A stretch of DNA of 64,000 nucleotides from Oscillospiraceae bacterium (GTDB lineage Bacteria; Bacillota; Clostridia; Oscillospirales; Oscillospiraceae): NCBI GenBank assembly GCA_015068165.1, contig SVKZ01000002.1:1-64000 (forward strand), read 5' to 3'. Below the pieces are notes generated by a model. That model had not been told where the DNA came from, ran no database searches, and saw nothing but the letters and a program-made list of their open reading frames with translations. Both the position numbers and the translations under genes were made by a program. Of the stretch, positions 9,778-19,410 are shown piece by piece (the first letter of the stretch is position 1; each line of letters opens with the position of its first letter).

Positions 9778-10503
9778 ATGGATGCATATTCCCGCACCCG
9801 GCTGCTTTTGGGGCAGGATGGGATGGAGAAACTGAAAAATGCCCACGTGGCGGTCTTTGGCCTGGGCGGTGTAGGCGGCTATGTAGTGGAAGTACTGGCA
9901 CGAAGCGGTGTTGGCACCATAGAGCTTGTTGATCACGATAAAGTGAGCCTTAGTAACATTAACCGGCAGATTTTAGCCACCCGGGAAACCGTGGGAATGG
10001 ATAAGGCGGAAGCGGCTGCCCTGCGGGTAAAGGTCATTGACCCGGATATTCAGGTAATTGCCCGGAAGCAGTTTTTTGGACCGGATACGGCATCGGAATT
10101 TGATTTTTCCAAGTACACCTATGTGGTGGATGCCATTGACACGGTAACGGGAAAGCTTGCCCTTGTGCAGGCGGCAAAAAATGCCGGTGTACCTATTATC
10201 AGTTCTATGGGTACGGGCAATAAGTTAGACCCCACCGCCTTCCGGATCGGAGACATTTATGAGACCAGCGTTTGCCCCCTTGCCCGGATTATGCGTAAGG
10301 AATGCCGGAAGCGGGGAATTGAGAAACTGAAGGTGCTCTACTCTTTGGAAGAGCCGATTGCACCGGAAATTGCGCCGGACGACCCTATTTGGCAGGAGCT
10401 GCCCGAGGGAAGAAACGCCCTTCCCGGGTCTGTGTCTTTTGTGCCTGCCGCGGCAGGGCTGATCATCGCAGGGGCGGTCATTCGGGATATTACTGGAAAA
10501 TAA
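9778..10503 (+). CDS. tcdA: ThiF/MoeB-family tRNA threonylcarbamoyladenosine dehydratase
   Basis: VAVFGLGGVGGYVVEVLARSGVG, VVDAIDTVTGKLALVQ, SSMGTGNKLDPT. Confidence 0.9.
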   Translation: MDAYSRTRLLLGQDGMEKLKNAHVAVFGLGGVGGYVVEVLARSGVGTIELVDHDKVSLSNINRQILATRETVGMDKAEAAALRVKVIDPDIQVIARKQFFGPDTASEFDFSKYTYVVDAIDTVTGKLALVQAAKNAGVPIISSMGTGNKLDPTAFRIGDIYETSVCPLARIMRKECRKRGIEKLKVLYSLEEPIAPEIAPDDPIWQELPEGRNALPGSVSFVPAAAGLIIAGAVIRDITGK

Positions 10504-10536
10504 AAATGCTGTGCCAAAAAGGCACAGCATTTTTCG
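10503..10536. terminator. Bidirectional terminator
   Basis: AAAATGCTGTGCC-aaaaa-GGCACAGCATTTTT. Confidence 0.85.
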
Positions 10537-10541
10537 TTTTA

Positions 10542-10877
10542 TTAACCTTCGAAATCGGCCTCTTCAGCGCTGACAGCAGCTTCTTCTGCGGGAGCAGCCT
10601 CTTCGGCGGCTTCCTCGGCGGCTTCTTCGCACTCGCAGGTGCATTCGCAGCCCTCATCGCAGCAGCAGTCGCAGGGGCAGTCGTCGCAATCGCTCTCACA
10701 CTGGCAGTCGTCGCAGTCGTCCTCGCAGCAGCAGGGGCACTGACCCAGAAGCTTCTTCGCCCAGGCGACGATCTTATCGCCGTATGTTGCGATCACGTAG
10801 ACAATGCCGGCCAAAGCGGCCAAAGCGGCTACGATTTTCAGGATGGTACTTACAATTTTCATAAGGAAAACCTCCAT
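10542..10877 (-). CDS. Small TM protein with Cys/Asp/Glu-rich low-complexity domain, probable metal-binding
   Basis: N-terminal TM (IVAALAALAGIVYVIATYG), then CPCCCEDDCDDCQCESDCDDCPCDCCCDEGCECTCECEEAAEEAAEEAA. Confidence 0.75.
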   Translation of the reverse strand: MEVFLMKIVSTILKIVAALAALAGIVYVIATYGDKIVAWAKKLLGQCPCCCEDDCDDCQCESDCDDCPCDCCCDEGCECTCECEEAAEEAAEEAAPAEEAAVSAEEADFEG

Positions 10878-10943
10878 TCTTTGATTTCTATATTCAGTAT
10901 AACCAAAGGAAAGGAAAAAAGCAATAGAAATTTCGAAAACAAA

Positions 10944-11732
10944 CTATGAACTGTAGCCAAATAATCCCCGGACACTTGCCTCTCCGGAGGAGATAATATC
11001 CTGTGTTCCGTCAGGAAACTTTACAAGCAATCCGCCGTCATCTGTGATGTCAAGGGCAAACGCCTGCCGCTTTTCCTCTCCCCGAATCAGTAAAACTTCT
11101 TTTCCTATGGTAATGCAAAAGGTGCGATATCGGTCCAATAAAGCCTCTTTTTCGCTGAAAATGGTACACGAAAGGGTATGCAGTTCCCTCAGTAGGGCGG
11201 CGGCAAGGGTGGCAACGGAAATTTCTTCCCCTGCTTCCCGATCCAATGCGGTGGCAATTTCTATAAGCTCTGGGGGGATGGTGTCTTTACAGTTAATACC
11301 AATGCCAATAAGCGCGTAGTCCACAAAGCCATCCGGAGTCAGGGACATTTCGGTCAAAATACCACCGACCTTTTTGGCGCCGATGACCAAATCGTTGATC
11401 CATTTCAGTCCCGGTCGGATGCCGGTAACTGCGAAAATCGCATTGCCGGTGGCAACGCCAGCACCGCAGGTCAGGTGCATCAGCTCTTGGGCTTTGCACT
11501 TTGGGCGAAGAATAACAGTCAGATACAGACCGCCCTCGGGAGAGTGGAAACTGCGCCCCATCCGCCCCCGACCGCCGGCCTGACACCGGGCGATTACCGC
11601 TGTACCTTCCGGCGCACCGCTTTTGGCAAGGATTTTGGCGTAATTGCTTGTAGAATCAACAGATTCCAGATAATATATCGACTCCCCCCAGGTGTAGTCC
11701 GGGGGGAGAAGGGTTAAAATTTCCTTTTTCAT
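10944..11732 (-). CDS. birA: Biotin--[acetyl-CoA carboxylase] ligase (no N-terminal HTH)
   Basis: SVDSTSNYAKILA, GRGRMGRSFHSPEGGLYLTVILRP, KWINDLV. Confidence 0.95.
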   Translation of the reverse strand: MKKEILTLLPPDYTWGESIYYLESVDSTSNYAKILAKSGAPEGTAVIARCQAGGRGRMGRSFHSPEGGLYLTVILRPKCKAQELMHLTCGAGVATGNAIFAVTGIRPGLKWINDLVIGAKKVGGILTEMSLTPDGFVDYALIGIGINCKDTIPPELIEIATALDREAGEEISVATLAAALLRELHTLSCTIFSEKEALLDRYRTFCITIGKEVLLIRGEEKRQAFALDITDDGGLLVKFPDGTQDIISSGEASVRGLFGYSS

Positions 11733-13168
11733 CAGTCAATATCCGGTACGACTTCTTCGGGCGGAAGGTCCAGAACCTCGGGGTTGCGGAGCAGACGCTT
11801 ATAGTACTTAAAGAAGGTGGCGTAGTAGAAGCCGTCGCAGATGCGCTCGTCCAAAACGAACTTGATATCCACATACTTTCTCTGAATCACAGTGCCGTCC
11901 TCCTGCACCTCCAGTGTTTTCCGCTTTGCGCCGAATGCGCCGAAGCAGGGGAGGTTACCGAAATCATACAGGTGGTGGTAAACGGGCTGGATGCCCAGAC
12001 TACCCATAGAGGTGAAGAACAAACTGCCGTGGAAGGGACTTAGCTCCAGCAAAAACTTGGGGAGCAGACCGAAATAGTCCAGTAGCTTCAGCAGCCAAAC
12101 TACGAATTTTAAGAACAGACCGGGAATGAGATTTAAGTACTGAATCAGGCCATCTAAGCTGGAGTCCAGCTCCTGGGTGGCCTTGACCTCGTCAATGGCG
12201 GCATTGAGCTTGCGATAGACATCTTCAGCAGTATCCCGGGGATTTAGGTGAACCTTAATAGAGGTATCGGGGGAATCTACGGTCATTTCCTTTTTGACAA
12301 CCATACAGTACTGAATGTCATCGCCCCGGGAGTAGACCTTCTGACCGCTGATAAAGCGGTTAAGCTGGGGATATTTTGCAACACCGCGGACATAGGCGGC
12401 CAGCAGTACATGCATAATGCCAAAATCGGTGAGACCCTCACGGCGCTTTTGACGGATGTAACGGTCAATGTGGCTGATTTCCACGGCTTCCTCAAAGAGG
12501 TTAGAGCAGATATTCCGTTCCCATTGGAAATACATGGTAATCTGCGCCATAGGGGAGAGGGTGCGGATTTTGCGGCCGTCGCTGCGGTCGCCCCAGGTGG
12601 GGTGATACTTGCCGTCGGCAGAAACTTTAAGACCTAAAGACAGCAGGAAACAGCCGATAAACAACAGATAGTTGGGCAATAAGCCCTGCAGCATTGCCTG
12701 CCGGATCCAGTCTGTTTGCGGAGTGGTGGCCCAGAAATTATGGGCATAGCCGACTGCCGCAATAGGCAATAGGAACATCAGGGGCAGAAGCCAGGGCGCG
12801 CGGAATCTGCCGCAGGAGATTGCGGTGTAGAGCGCGCAGAAAAATACAATGCAGATGTAGTACATTCCCAGTAAGAAGGGATTGCTGCCCAGGATTGCGT
12901 GGGGCTGGATGGCATAGAAAATGCCCATCAGCCAAACGGGGATAGCGGTTTTATAAAACATCTCTTTGCCGCTTATGAGGGCGATGAGCACATACAGCAG
13001 GGTGGCTCCTACCGGCAGAACGATTTGACTCCACACTTCAAGCTGATCCCAAGTCCCTTTCACACAAGGAATCGCAATGCGGGTCACTGCCGAGCCGACC
13101 AGGCACAGTGCCATCAGGTATGTCAGCACATTTTTCCGGCTGACATAAAAATGAACTCTTTTTTCCAT
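11732..13168 (-). CDS. Multi-TM N-terminal domain fused to E2/CAT-like acyltransferase domain
   Basis: TM helices in first ~190 aa; C-terminal SMGSLGIQPVYHHL...KFVLDERICDGFYYATFFKYYKRLLRNPEVL resembles the E2 dihydrolipoyl-acyltransferase C-terminus. Confidence 0.6.
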   Translation of the reverse strand: MEKRVHFYVSRKNVLTYLMALCLVGSAVTRIAIPCVKGTWDQLEVWSQIVLPVGATLLYVLIALISGKEMFYKTAIPVWLMGIFYAIQPHAILGSNPFLLGMYYICIVFFCALYTAISCGRFRAPWLLPLMFLLPIAAVGYAHNFWATTPQTDWIRQAMLQGLLPNYLLFIGCFLLSLGLKVSADGKYHPTWGDRSDGRKIRTLSPMAQITMYFQWERNICSNLFEEAVEISHIDRYIRQKRREGLTDFGIMHVLLAAYVRGVAKYPQLNRFISGQKVYSRGDDIQYCMVVKKEMTVDSPDTSIKVHLNPRDTAEDVYRKLNAAIDEVKATQELDSSLDGLIQYLNLIPGLFLKFVVWLLKLLDYFGLLPKFLLELSPFHGSLFFTSMGSLGIQPVYHHLYDFGNLPCFGAFGAKRKTLEVQEDGTVIQRKYVDIKFVLDERICDGFYYATFFKYYKRLLRNPEVLDLPPEEVVPDID

Positions 13169-13283
13169 AACAATACCATTTTAACAGGAAAACTGACATT
13201 TGGCAAGAAAAAAGATAATTCCGTTGCAAATTCTAAAGAAAATGGTAAAATGGGGAAGGTTTACACAGAAAAGGAGCTTGCTT

Positions 13284-13874
13284 ATGAAATACATATTCAG
13301 CAGAGACAGCTGGTCTATGGACGGCCTGACCTATGGGCATTCTATCCGTTTTGCGCCTATGCCGGAATTTAACCAGCAGGAAGATTATATTGAAAATATT
13401 CCCGCGCCCCAAAGCTGGGACGGATATGCCTGTGTTTCTTTGGTTACTGAGGAAAAACTGACGCCGAATGTTAAAATTTCCACCCGCTGCGCCTTCGAGG
13501 GTAAGGCTGCTCCGCTGTTGGTTCTGAGTAAGGAACTGACAGAAAAGGATGGAAAACACTACTACGGCGATTATCTGGAAGTGGTTTAGTACAAAAACGG
13601 CATCAATGTATGGAACTTGTGGAAAGAGGAAAACGGTGAGGTAAAAATCCGGAATCTGCTGCGCCTGTACCTGCCGGTTACGACCGGTGAGATTCACGAA
13701 TTTGCTTTGGAGATTCAAAAGGATCGGTTTGTGATTACAATGGACGGTCAGAAAGCAGACCTTTATTGCGGTGAGATTTACGACAGCTTTCATTTGGGTA
13801 TTACCGGCTGCGAAGGTCCTTGCCGTTTCTACGATATGGAAATCGAAAAATGCGATAAAATTCAAAAACGGTGA
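13284..13874 (+). pseudogene. Hypothetical protein of ~196 codons interrupted by one in-frame TAG (13587-13589)
   Basis: RBS aaggag, ATG 13284; the same frame continues past TAG as YKNGINVWNLWKEENGEVKIRNLL... to TGA at 13872-13874. Confidence 0.75.
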
Positions 13875-14090
13875 GGTTAACCTTGCCGTTTTTGCCTTGT
13901 TAGTGGAAAAACTCACATTTGGCAAAAGCAAAGTAGTAGATATTTATATGCTGTTGAGAGGGTTATTTTGGTTATATAGACCAAATTATTGTATTATGAC
14001 AAAAAAGACTTGATTTTGTTATCATATATATCCGTTGATATCCGACCCGAATGGTCGCACCGAGAATAATCTGTATTTAGGAGGAGACAT

Positions 14091-16673
14091 ATGAAAAGAA
14101 CGATGAAAGCGCTTTTGCTGGTAGTACTTATGGCTTTGGTTCTGACAGTCGCTACAGGCTGTTGGCCCTCTAATGCTGTACCTGCAGCGCCCACAGAGTG
14201 TGCACACATTTACGAAGCAGTTGTAACTGCTCCCACCTGCACAGAAGACGGTTATACCACTTATACCTGTGTTTGCGGCGATTCCTATAAGCAGGAAGAC
14301 GCGGAGGCTACAGGCCATATCTCCTGGACAAAGGGAGAGACAGTTGCCCCCACTTGCTATGAAGAAGGCTATACCGTGTACCACTGCGTTTGTGGCTTGA
14401 CGGAGAATCGCAATTTTGTCGAGGTTGCCGAACCGCTTGTTCAGATCGGTGAGACCAACTATTCTTCTCTGGAGGCTGCGGTTGCTGCCGCCAAGGCTGG
14501 CGACACCATCACTTTGGTTGAGGATGTAGCTCTGACGGAGACACTGACCCTGCCTGCCGGCATTATCTTCAACGGCAACGGCAAGAACATCAACGGCACC
14601 ATTTCTGCCGGCGGCGACCTGACCTTTGCCGGCTATACCAAGGTAACCTCTTTCAGCGCAGGCTTTAGTGGCAGCGTTATCACCATCGGTGAGGGCGCAA
14701 CTTTAGAGATTACCGGCACAAGCCGTATTACCTTCGGCTATGGCAACACCTTTAACATTATCGGTTCTGTTGACAATGCCAAGACGGCTGACAAGGAAAC
14801 TATTCAGCCTTCTCTGATTATTCCCGGCGGTGTTTCCATCACCGGTTCCAAAGGCGTAACCGTGAATGTTACCAATGCTTATGTAAAGATTGGCAATACC
14901 TCCAGCAAGAACAGTGTTGCGGATGGTACATTCAAGCTGAACTTTACCAATGCGATTGCGGAGTTTACCAACCAGTTTACACTTTCTGCTCCCACCAGCG
15001 GCAAGAATCCTACCTTTGAAATGAATGTGAAGGATTCTGTCCTGACCACCGCTACCAAGCTGTGTATCGCAGCTCCCAACAGCACAGTTGTTATTGACAA
15101 TTCCAATGTTGCCCTGGGTTCTTACCTGCGTAACAGCGGTGATTTAACACTGAAGAACGGCGCTGTATTCACCGGCGCTATGATCCAGTTCGGTGAGAAC
15201 GGCGGCAATGACGGCACGATCACGGTAGATGCTTCCAGCCTGACAATTAAGAACAGTTCTGCTGCTCACGCAATGGACGGCAACAATGTGGGCAAGCTGA
15301 TTTTGCAGAACGGTGCGACGGCAAGCGTTGACTACATCATTGAAACGATCCTTGTAAAGGATACAACCTCTACCCTTATTACGAACTCTACAGGTCTGGG
15401 CGAAAGACCCTACATTGCCGACGGTGTTATCGGAAGCACCGACGGCAAGACTTACTATATCACCAATGTAGCCGGTCTGACCTGGTTGGCTGAAACTGTA
15501 AACGGCGGCAATACATTTGCTGGTAAGACTGTAGTTCTTGAGAAGGACCTGGATCTTGCGGGTATGGAGTGGACGCCGATCGGCACCTCCAGCAATGCTT
15601 TCAAGGGTACTTTTGACGGCAGCGGCAAGACGATTTCCAACCTGAAGATTAACGGTGGCAGCAACAGCAATATCGGTCTGTTCGGCGTAACGCAAAACGG
15701 TGAGATCAAGAATCTGACAGTTAACAACGCGCCGGTTTCCGGCCGCCTGAATGTAGGTGTTGTGGCGGGTCAGCCTTACACCAGCAAGTACACCAATATT
15801 ATCGTTACCGGTCATATCGAGGTTAACGGTATGACTTATGTAGGCGGTGTCGGTGGTAAGAATGCTTATGCTGACTGGACAAATATCACCGTAGCGGTTG
15901 ACGCAGCTTCCTATGTTAAGGCTTACTCCATCGAGAACGGCAACGCTTACCGTACCTACGTTGGCGGTGTTGTTGGCTTTATGGGCGAAGGCGGTCATAC
16001 TGTTTCCAATGCAGCTTCCAATGTTGATGTTTTCGGTTCTACCTGTGATGTCGGCGGTATTGTGGGTATTGCTCACTACGGTAATAAGTTTGTGGATATC
16101 ACTTGCTCCGGAAACGTAACCGTCACCGCTGCAGCCGAGGCGGATGAAGCTGAAGAAATGGGCGGTATTGCCGGTGTGTGGCACAACCAAAACGGCACCA
16201 CCGTTACTTTCACAAATTGCAAATTCACCGGTACACTGTCTGCGAATTTCACCGAGGGTGTCGACCTGTCCAACAACACACTTACCGGTAAGCCTTACAG
16301 CGCCGCAGGCGAGGGCCAGTTGAATATTGACGGCGTAGCCGGTGTTGCAACGGAAAAAGCTTTGGTAGAAGCAATCAAGGCGGGTAAGAGTGTCATTTTG
16401 TTTGCGGATATCAAGATGACCGGCGTTGTTGCTTTGAGCAATGCGGATTTTGTGATTGACGGCAATGGCTTTACCATCACCCAGTCTGAAGCTTGTGTCA
16501 ATACCTATGCGCTTTTTGATTTGACCAGCGGCAAGGCTACCATTAAAAACGTAACCTTTGACGGCATCAAGGGCGGCGTCGTGGTTCGCAATGACAATAG
16601 AATGAAATGCGATGACAGGCTTTTTAGAAAAAGTTGTACATTTCCCGTTGACAATTTTGAAATGAGATGGTAA
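14091..16673 (+). CDS. Secreted lipoprotein with Cys-containing repeats and GLUG-like/pectate-lyase-like region; C-terminus probably truncated
   Basis: Lipobox LTVATGC; two APTCxExGYTxYxCVCG modules; ends ..GGVVVRNDNRMKCDDRLFRKSCTFPVDNFEMRW, non-domain-like and overlapping the downstream promoter. Confidence 0.75.
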   Translation: MKRTMKALLLVVLMALVLTVATGCWPSNAVPAAPTECAHIYEAVVTAPTCTEDGYTTYTCVCGDSYKQEDAEATGHISWTKGETVAPTCYEEGYTVYHCVCGLTENRNFVEVAEPLVQIGETNYSSLEAAVAAAKAGDTITLVEDVALTETLTLPAGIIFNGNGKNINGTISAGGDLTFAGYTKVTSFSAGFSGSVITIGEGATLEITGTSRITFGYGNTFNIIGSVDNAKTADKETIQPSLIIPGGVSITGSKGVTVNVTNAYVKIGNTSSKNSVADGTFKLNFTNAIAEFTNQFTLSAPTSGKNPTFEMNVKDSVLTTATKLCIAAPNSTVVIDNSNVALGSYLRNSGDLTLKNGAVFTGAMIQFGENGGNDGTITVDASSLTIKNSSAAHAMDGNNVGKLILQNGATASVDYIIETILVKDTTSTLITNSTGLGERPYIADGVIGSTDGKTYYITNVAGLTWLAETVNGGNTFAGKTVVLEKDLDLAGMEWTPIGTSSNAFKGTFDGSGKTISNLKINGGSNSNIGLFGVTQNGEIKNLTVNNAPVSGRLNVGVVAGQPYTSKYTNIIVTGHIEVNGMTYVGGVGGKNAYADWTNITVAVDAASYVKAYSIENGNAYRTYVGGVVGFMGEGGHTVSNAASNVDVFGSTCDVGGIVGIAHYGNKFVDITCSGNVTVTAAAEADEAEEMGGIAGVWHNQNGTTVTFTNCKFTGTLSANFTEGVDLSNNTLTGKPYSAAGEGQLNIDGVAGVATEKALVEAIKAGKSVILFADIKMTGVVALSNADFVIDGNGFTITQSEACVNTYALFDLTSGKATIKNVTFDGIKGGVVVRNDNRMKCDDRLFRKSCTFPVDNFEMRW

Positions 16674-16676
16674 AAT
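16648..16676 (+). promoter_or_regulatory. Sigma-A-type promoter for the TetR gene
   Basis: TTGACA (16648-16653), 17-bp spacer, TAAAAT (16671-16676). Confidence 0.65.
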
Positions 16677-16713
16677 TTAGTAAATATACTAAGAGATAGA
16701 GAGGGAACTGCCC

Positions 16714-17424
16714 ATGGCTGTTTACAGGAAGCACCTCAATACCCGTCAGAGAATTGTTCAGGAGGCCGCACGGATGTTTGTGGAGGAGGGGTATACCGGC
16801 AGCTCCATTAACCGTCTGTCCAAGAAGTTACAGCTCAGTCCCGGGAATATCACCTTCTATTTTCCCACCAAGGAGCATCTTTTGGAGGTGCTGGTGGAGG
16901 AGATGTTTGCCTTTCAGAATATTATGATGGAAAAGGAGACCCAGGAGGAGGGGTACAGCTCGCTGCTTGCCTACTGCCTGGAGCTGACCTCCATTGCCGC
17001 CGTTTGCGAGGAAAGTGAGATCGCCCGGGATTTCTATGCGTCCTCTTACGCCTCTGCACTGACGCTGGCAAATATCCGTAAAAACGATACCCCCAAGACG
17101 AGGGAGGTGTTCAAGCCTTTCTGCCCGGACTGGACAGATACCCGGTGGGTGGCCACGGAGAATATCGTCTCCGGCATTGAATATGCCACCATTATGACCC
17201 GGGAGGAGAACACACCCCTTCCACTGCAAATCCAGCTGACCTTAGATACCATTTTGTATCTCTACGGCGTACCGGAAGAGGTGCGGAAGGCGAAAATCCA
17301 AAAGGTGCTGAATATGGATTACCGGGCGCTGGGACATAAGGTGCTGATTGAGTTTCCCGCCTATGTGGCAAGAGTCAACGAAGAAAACCTGAAGGCAGCT
17401 CCCAAGAGAAGGAAGAAAAGCTGA
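16714..17424 (+). CDS. TetR/AcrR family transcriptional regulator
   Basis: TRQRIVQEAARMFVEEGYTGSSINRLSKKLQLSPGNITFYFPTKEHLLEVLV. Confidence 0.88.
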   Translation: MAVYRKHLNTRQRIVQEAARMFVEEGYTGSSINRLSKKLQLSPGNITFYFPTKEHLLEVLVEEMFAFQNIMMEKETQEEGYSSLLAYCLELTSIAAVCEESEIARDFYASSYASALTLANIRKNDTPKTREVFKPFCPDWTDTRWVATENIVSGIEYATIMTREENTPLPLQIQLTLDTILYLYGVPEEVRKAKIQKVLNMDYRALGHKVLIEFPAYVARVNEENLKAAPKRRKKS

Positions 17425-17430
17425 GAATAA

Positions 17431-17584
17431 CCCTCCCCTTTGGGGAGGGTGTCAAAAATCTTTTGATTTTTGACGGGTGAGGTTTTGGCCCTTCACATTT
17501 ATTGATGCATTTCGAGTAAAGATAGTTTGATGAACCTCATCCGTCTCGCCTTACGGCGAGCCACCTTCCCCAAAGGGGAAGGTT
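17431..17584. repeat. Family A palindromic repeat, long centre
   Basis: Same end hairpins; inner hairpins GTCAAAAATC/GATTTTTGAC and TCGCCTTACGGCGA; ~55-bp centre. Confidence 0.9.
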
Positions 17585-17606
17585 ATCGCTGCTTTCTATA
17601 ATAAGC

Positions 17607-17633
17607 AAAAGGACCGGGATCCCGGTCCTTTTG
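17607..17633. terminator. Bidirectional terminator
   Basis: AAAAGGACCGGGATCCCGGTCCTTTT. Confidence 0.8.
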
Positions 17634-17636
17634 TAT

Positions 17637-18311
17637 TTACTTAATATCTACGCCGCCGAAGATGCAGGCGCCTTCAATGTAAACGGTAGGCCCATCGGGT
17701 CTGTGGAAAACTTTACTGTCCGCACCGCCGAAAATACCGGTAACATTGGTACTTACATTGACATTTTCCGGCATATACAAATCAATGCCGCCAAAAACAG
17801 AGGTGATATTGATACGGCAGTCCTTTTCAATAATTGCACCCCGGAGGTCGCAGTCAATGCCGCCGAAAATAGCGGTAAGCTCTGTGCCGGTAAATTCCTG
17901 TCCGGCATAGTTAATCTCGCTGCCGGAGAAAACAGCCGTATTTGCGCCGCCGCTGCCGACGTGGATTTCCACTTCTACAGGGGCGGGTTTCTTTTTGCCG
18001 AAAATGCCGGTAAACACCAGTTTCAGTCCGGCGCAGACTACCACCACAGGCAAAAACAGCTTCCAAATCATATCAAAATCCAAAATATCCCGGGCGCACA
18101 GCAGCAAAAATACACCAAAGGCGATGCCCACAAGATTTCCGAATTTTTTCTTCTCCGTAAACAGACCCACAGTGCAGGGGATGATGATAAACAGCGTCCA
18201 CCAGCCGGTGAAGAAAATGTTGATGCTTGTAATGCCCAGGGAATTCAGGGCGAAAATACCGCCGCCTACAATCAGAGCAATGCCCCAAAGGATAGAGGTT
18301 GATTTTTTCAT
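17637..18311 (-). CDS. LiaF-like membrane protein
   Basis: N-terminal TM segments; C-terminal repeated FGGID/FGGAD motifs as in LiaF-type domains. Confidence 0.75.
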   Translation of the reverse strand: MKKSTSILWGIALIVGGGIFALNSLGITSINIFFTGWWTLFIIIPCTVGLFTEKKKFGNLVGIAFGVFLLLCARDILDFDMIWKLFLPVVVVCAGLKLVFTGIFGKKKPAPVEVEIHVGSGGANTAVFSGSEINYAGQEFTGTELTAIFGGIDCDLRGAIIEKDCRINITSVFGGIDLYMPENVNVSTNVTGIFGGADSKVFHRPDGPTVYIEGACIFGGVDIK

Positions 18312-18330
18312 AAAAGACTCCTTTCTCTAT

Positions 18331-19380
18331 TCAGCTTACTCCGTCAATGGGACGGAGGACACTGTATTTATCATAGCGGGTATCTAAGGACTCCGCAATG
18401 AACACAAGATAAACTTCCGGATTTTCAAATCCGGTCTGCCCGGCAACCAATTCGCAATCCGCGCCGCTGACCTTTTCCATATAGAGCCGTGTCCTGCCCT
18501 CCGGCAGAGGAAAGCCGGGTGTTCCCATAAAAGAAACGGCAAAAACATCTGTAGCGCAGGCGGTTACCAAGGTTTTGGCGGCAGAAGCGATGGCGGCATT
18601 CTTATCTCCGGGGAAGAGGATGTTCTGTGTTTCCGGGAAGCGGAAATGGTCGAATACCGCTTCGTCAAAGCCCAAAGCCTTCAGCTCCGAGAGAATTTGG
18701 GCAAGATAGGTAATGGTGCCCTGGTGGGCGGGGTTGAGCCAGTAACAGCCCACTTCGTCCATCCACAGATATCCGCCCGACGAATGGTGCAAACCGGAGG
18801 GAACATTGTTAAGGCCAAAGTAATAATCCCGGAAAGCGGGCAGGCGGGCAATAAGGTAAACGCCCTGGCGATTGAGGGTATCAATCAGTTCACCTACTTT
18901 TTGGGTGTTTATGAGATTGCTCCGCTGAGTGCTGACGGTGGAATCGTAGAAAAACCGACCCCGGAAGTTTTTCACCTCCAGCATCACCGGTGTTCCGGCG
19001 GGGAGCTTTTTCAGTTTTTCCATCAGCATATCAATCTTGGCTTCCGAATCGCCCTGGGGGTTCCGGGAGCCGGCGGGGGCGGAGATGTCCGCTTCTGTAA
19101 TGTAAAAGCCGGAAAGCTGCTGCAGCTGACCGGTTACCTCCACATCGTCATCGCCGTAGTGGATAGACACGGTGGGGCGAGGCTCGGTGGGGGTGGCGAG
19201 CTGGCCGGACAGGGGTCTGTCCCGGTCAAAATCTAAGTAAACACCGTCTTTGGTGTAGACTAAGAACCGATCCAGCCACAGCAGCCAGCACATCAGCACA
19301 AAGAAAGCCACCAACGACAGCGTAAGCAGTACGGTGCAAAGCCGTTTGATTACCCGCCGGGTGCGGTAGGGAATGGTCAT
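18331..19380 (-). CDS. Putative glycoside hydrolase (DUF4015-like), membrane anchored
   Basis: N-terminal TM; YLIARLPAFRDYYFG..., LGFDEAVFDHFRFPE. Confidence 0.65.
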   Translation of the reverse strand: MTIPYRTRRVIKRLCTVLLTLSLVAFFVLMCWLLWLDRFLVYTKDGVYLDFDRDRPLSGQLATPTEPRPTVSIHYGDDDVEVTGQLQQLSGFYITEADISAPAGSRNPQGDSEAKIDMLMEKLKKLPAGTPVMLEVKNFRGRFFYDSTVSTQRSNLINTQKVGELIDTLNRQGVYLIARLPAFRDYYFGLNNVPSGLHHSSGGYLWMDEVGCYWLNPAHQGTITYLAQILSELKALGFDEAVFDHFRFPETQNILFPGDKNAAIASAAKTLVTACATDVFAVSFMGTPGFPLPEGRTRLYMEKVSGADCELVAGQTGFENPEVYLVFIAESLDTRYDKYSVLRPIDGVS

Positions 19381-19410
19381 AGGTTACTCCTCTGCAATGG
19401 AAGGTTATTA

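Noticed and set aside
13587-13589. Pyrrolysine or stop-codon reassignment at the amber codon
   Set aside because: Other genes here end in TAG (e.g. 45328-46380), no pyl genes are visible, and neighbouring sequence also looks decayed; nonsense mutation is simpler.
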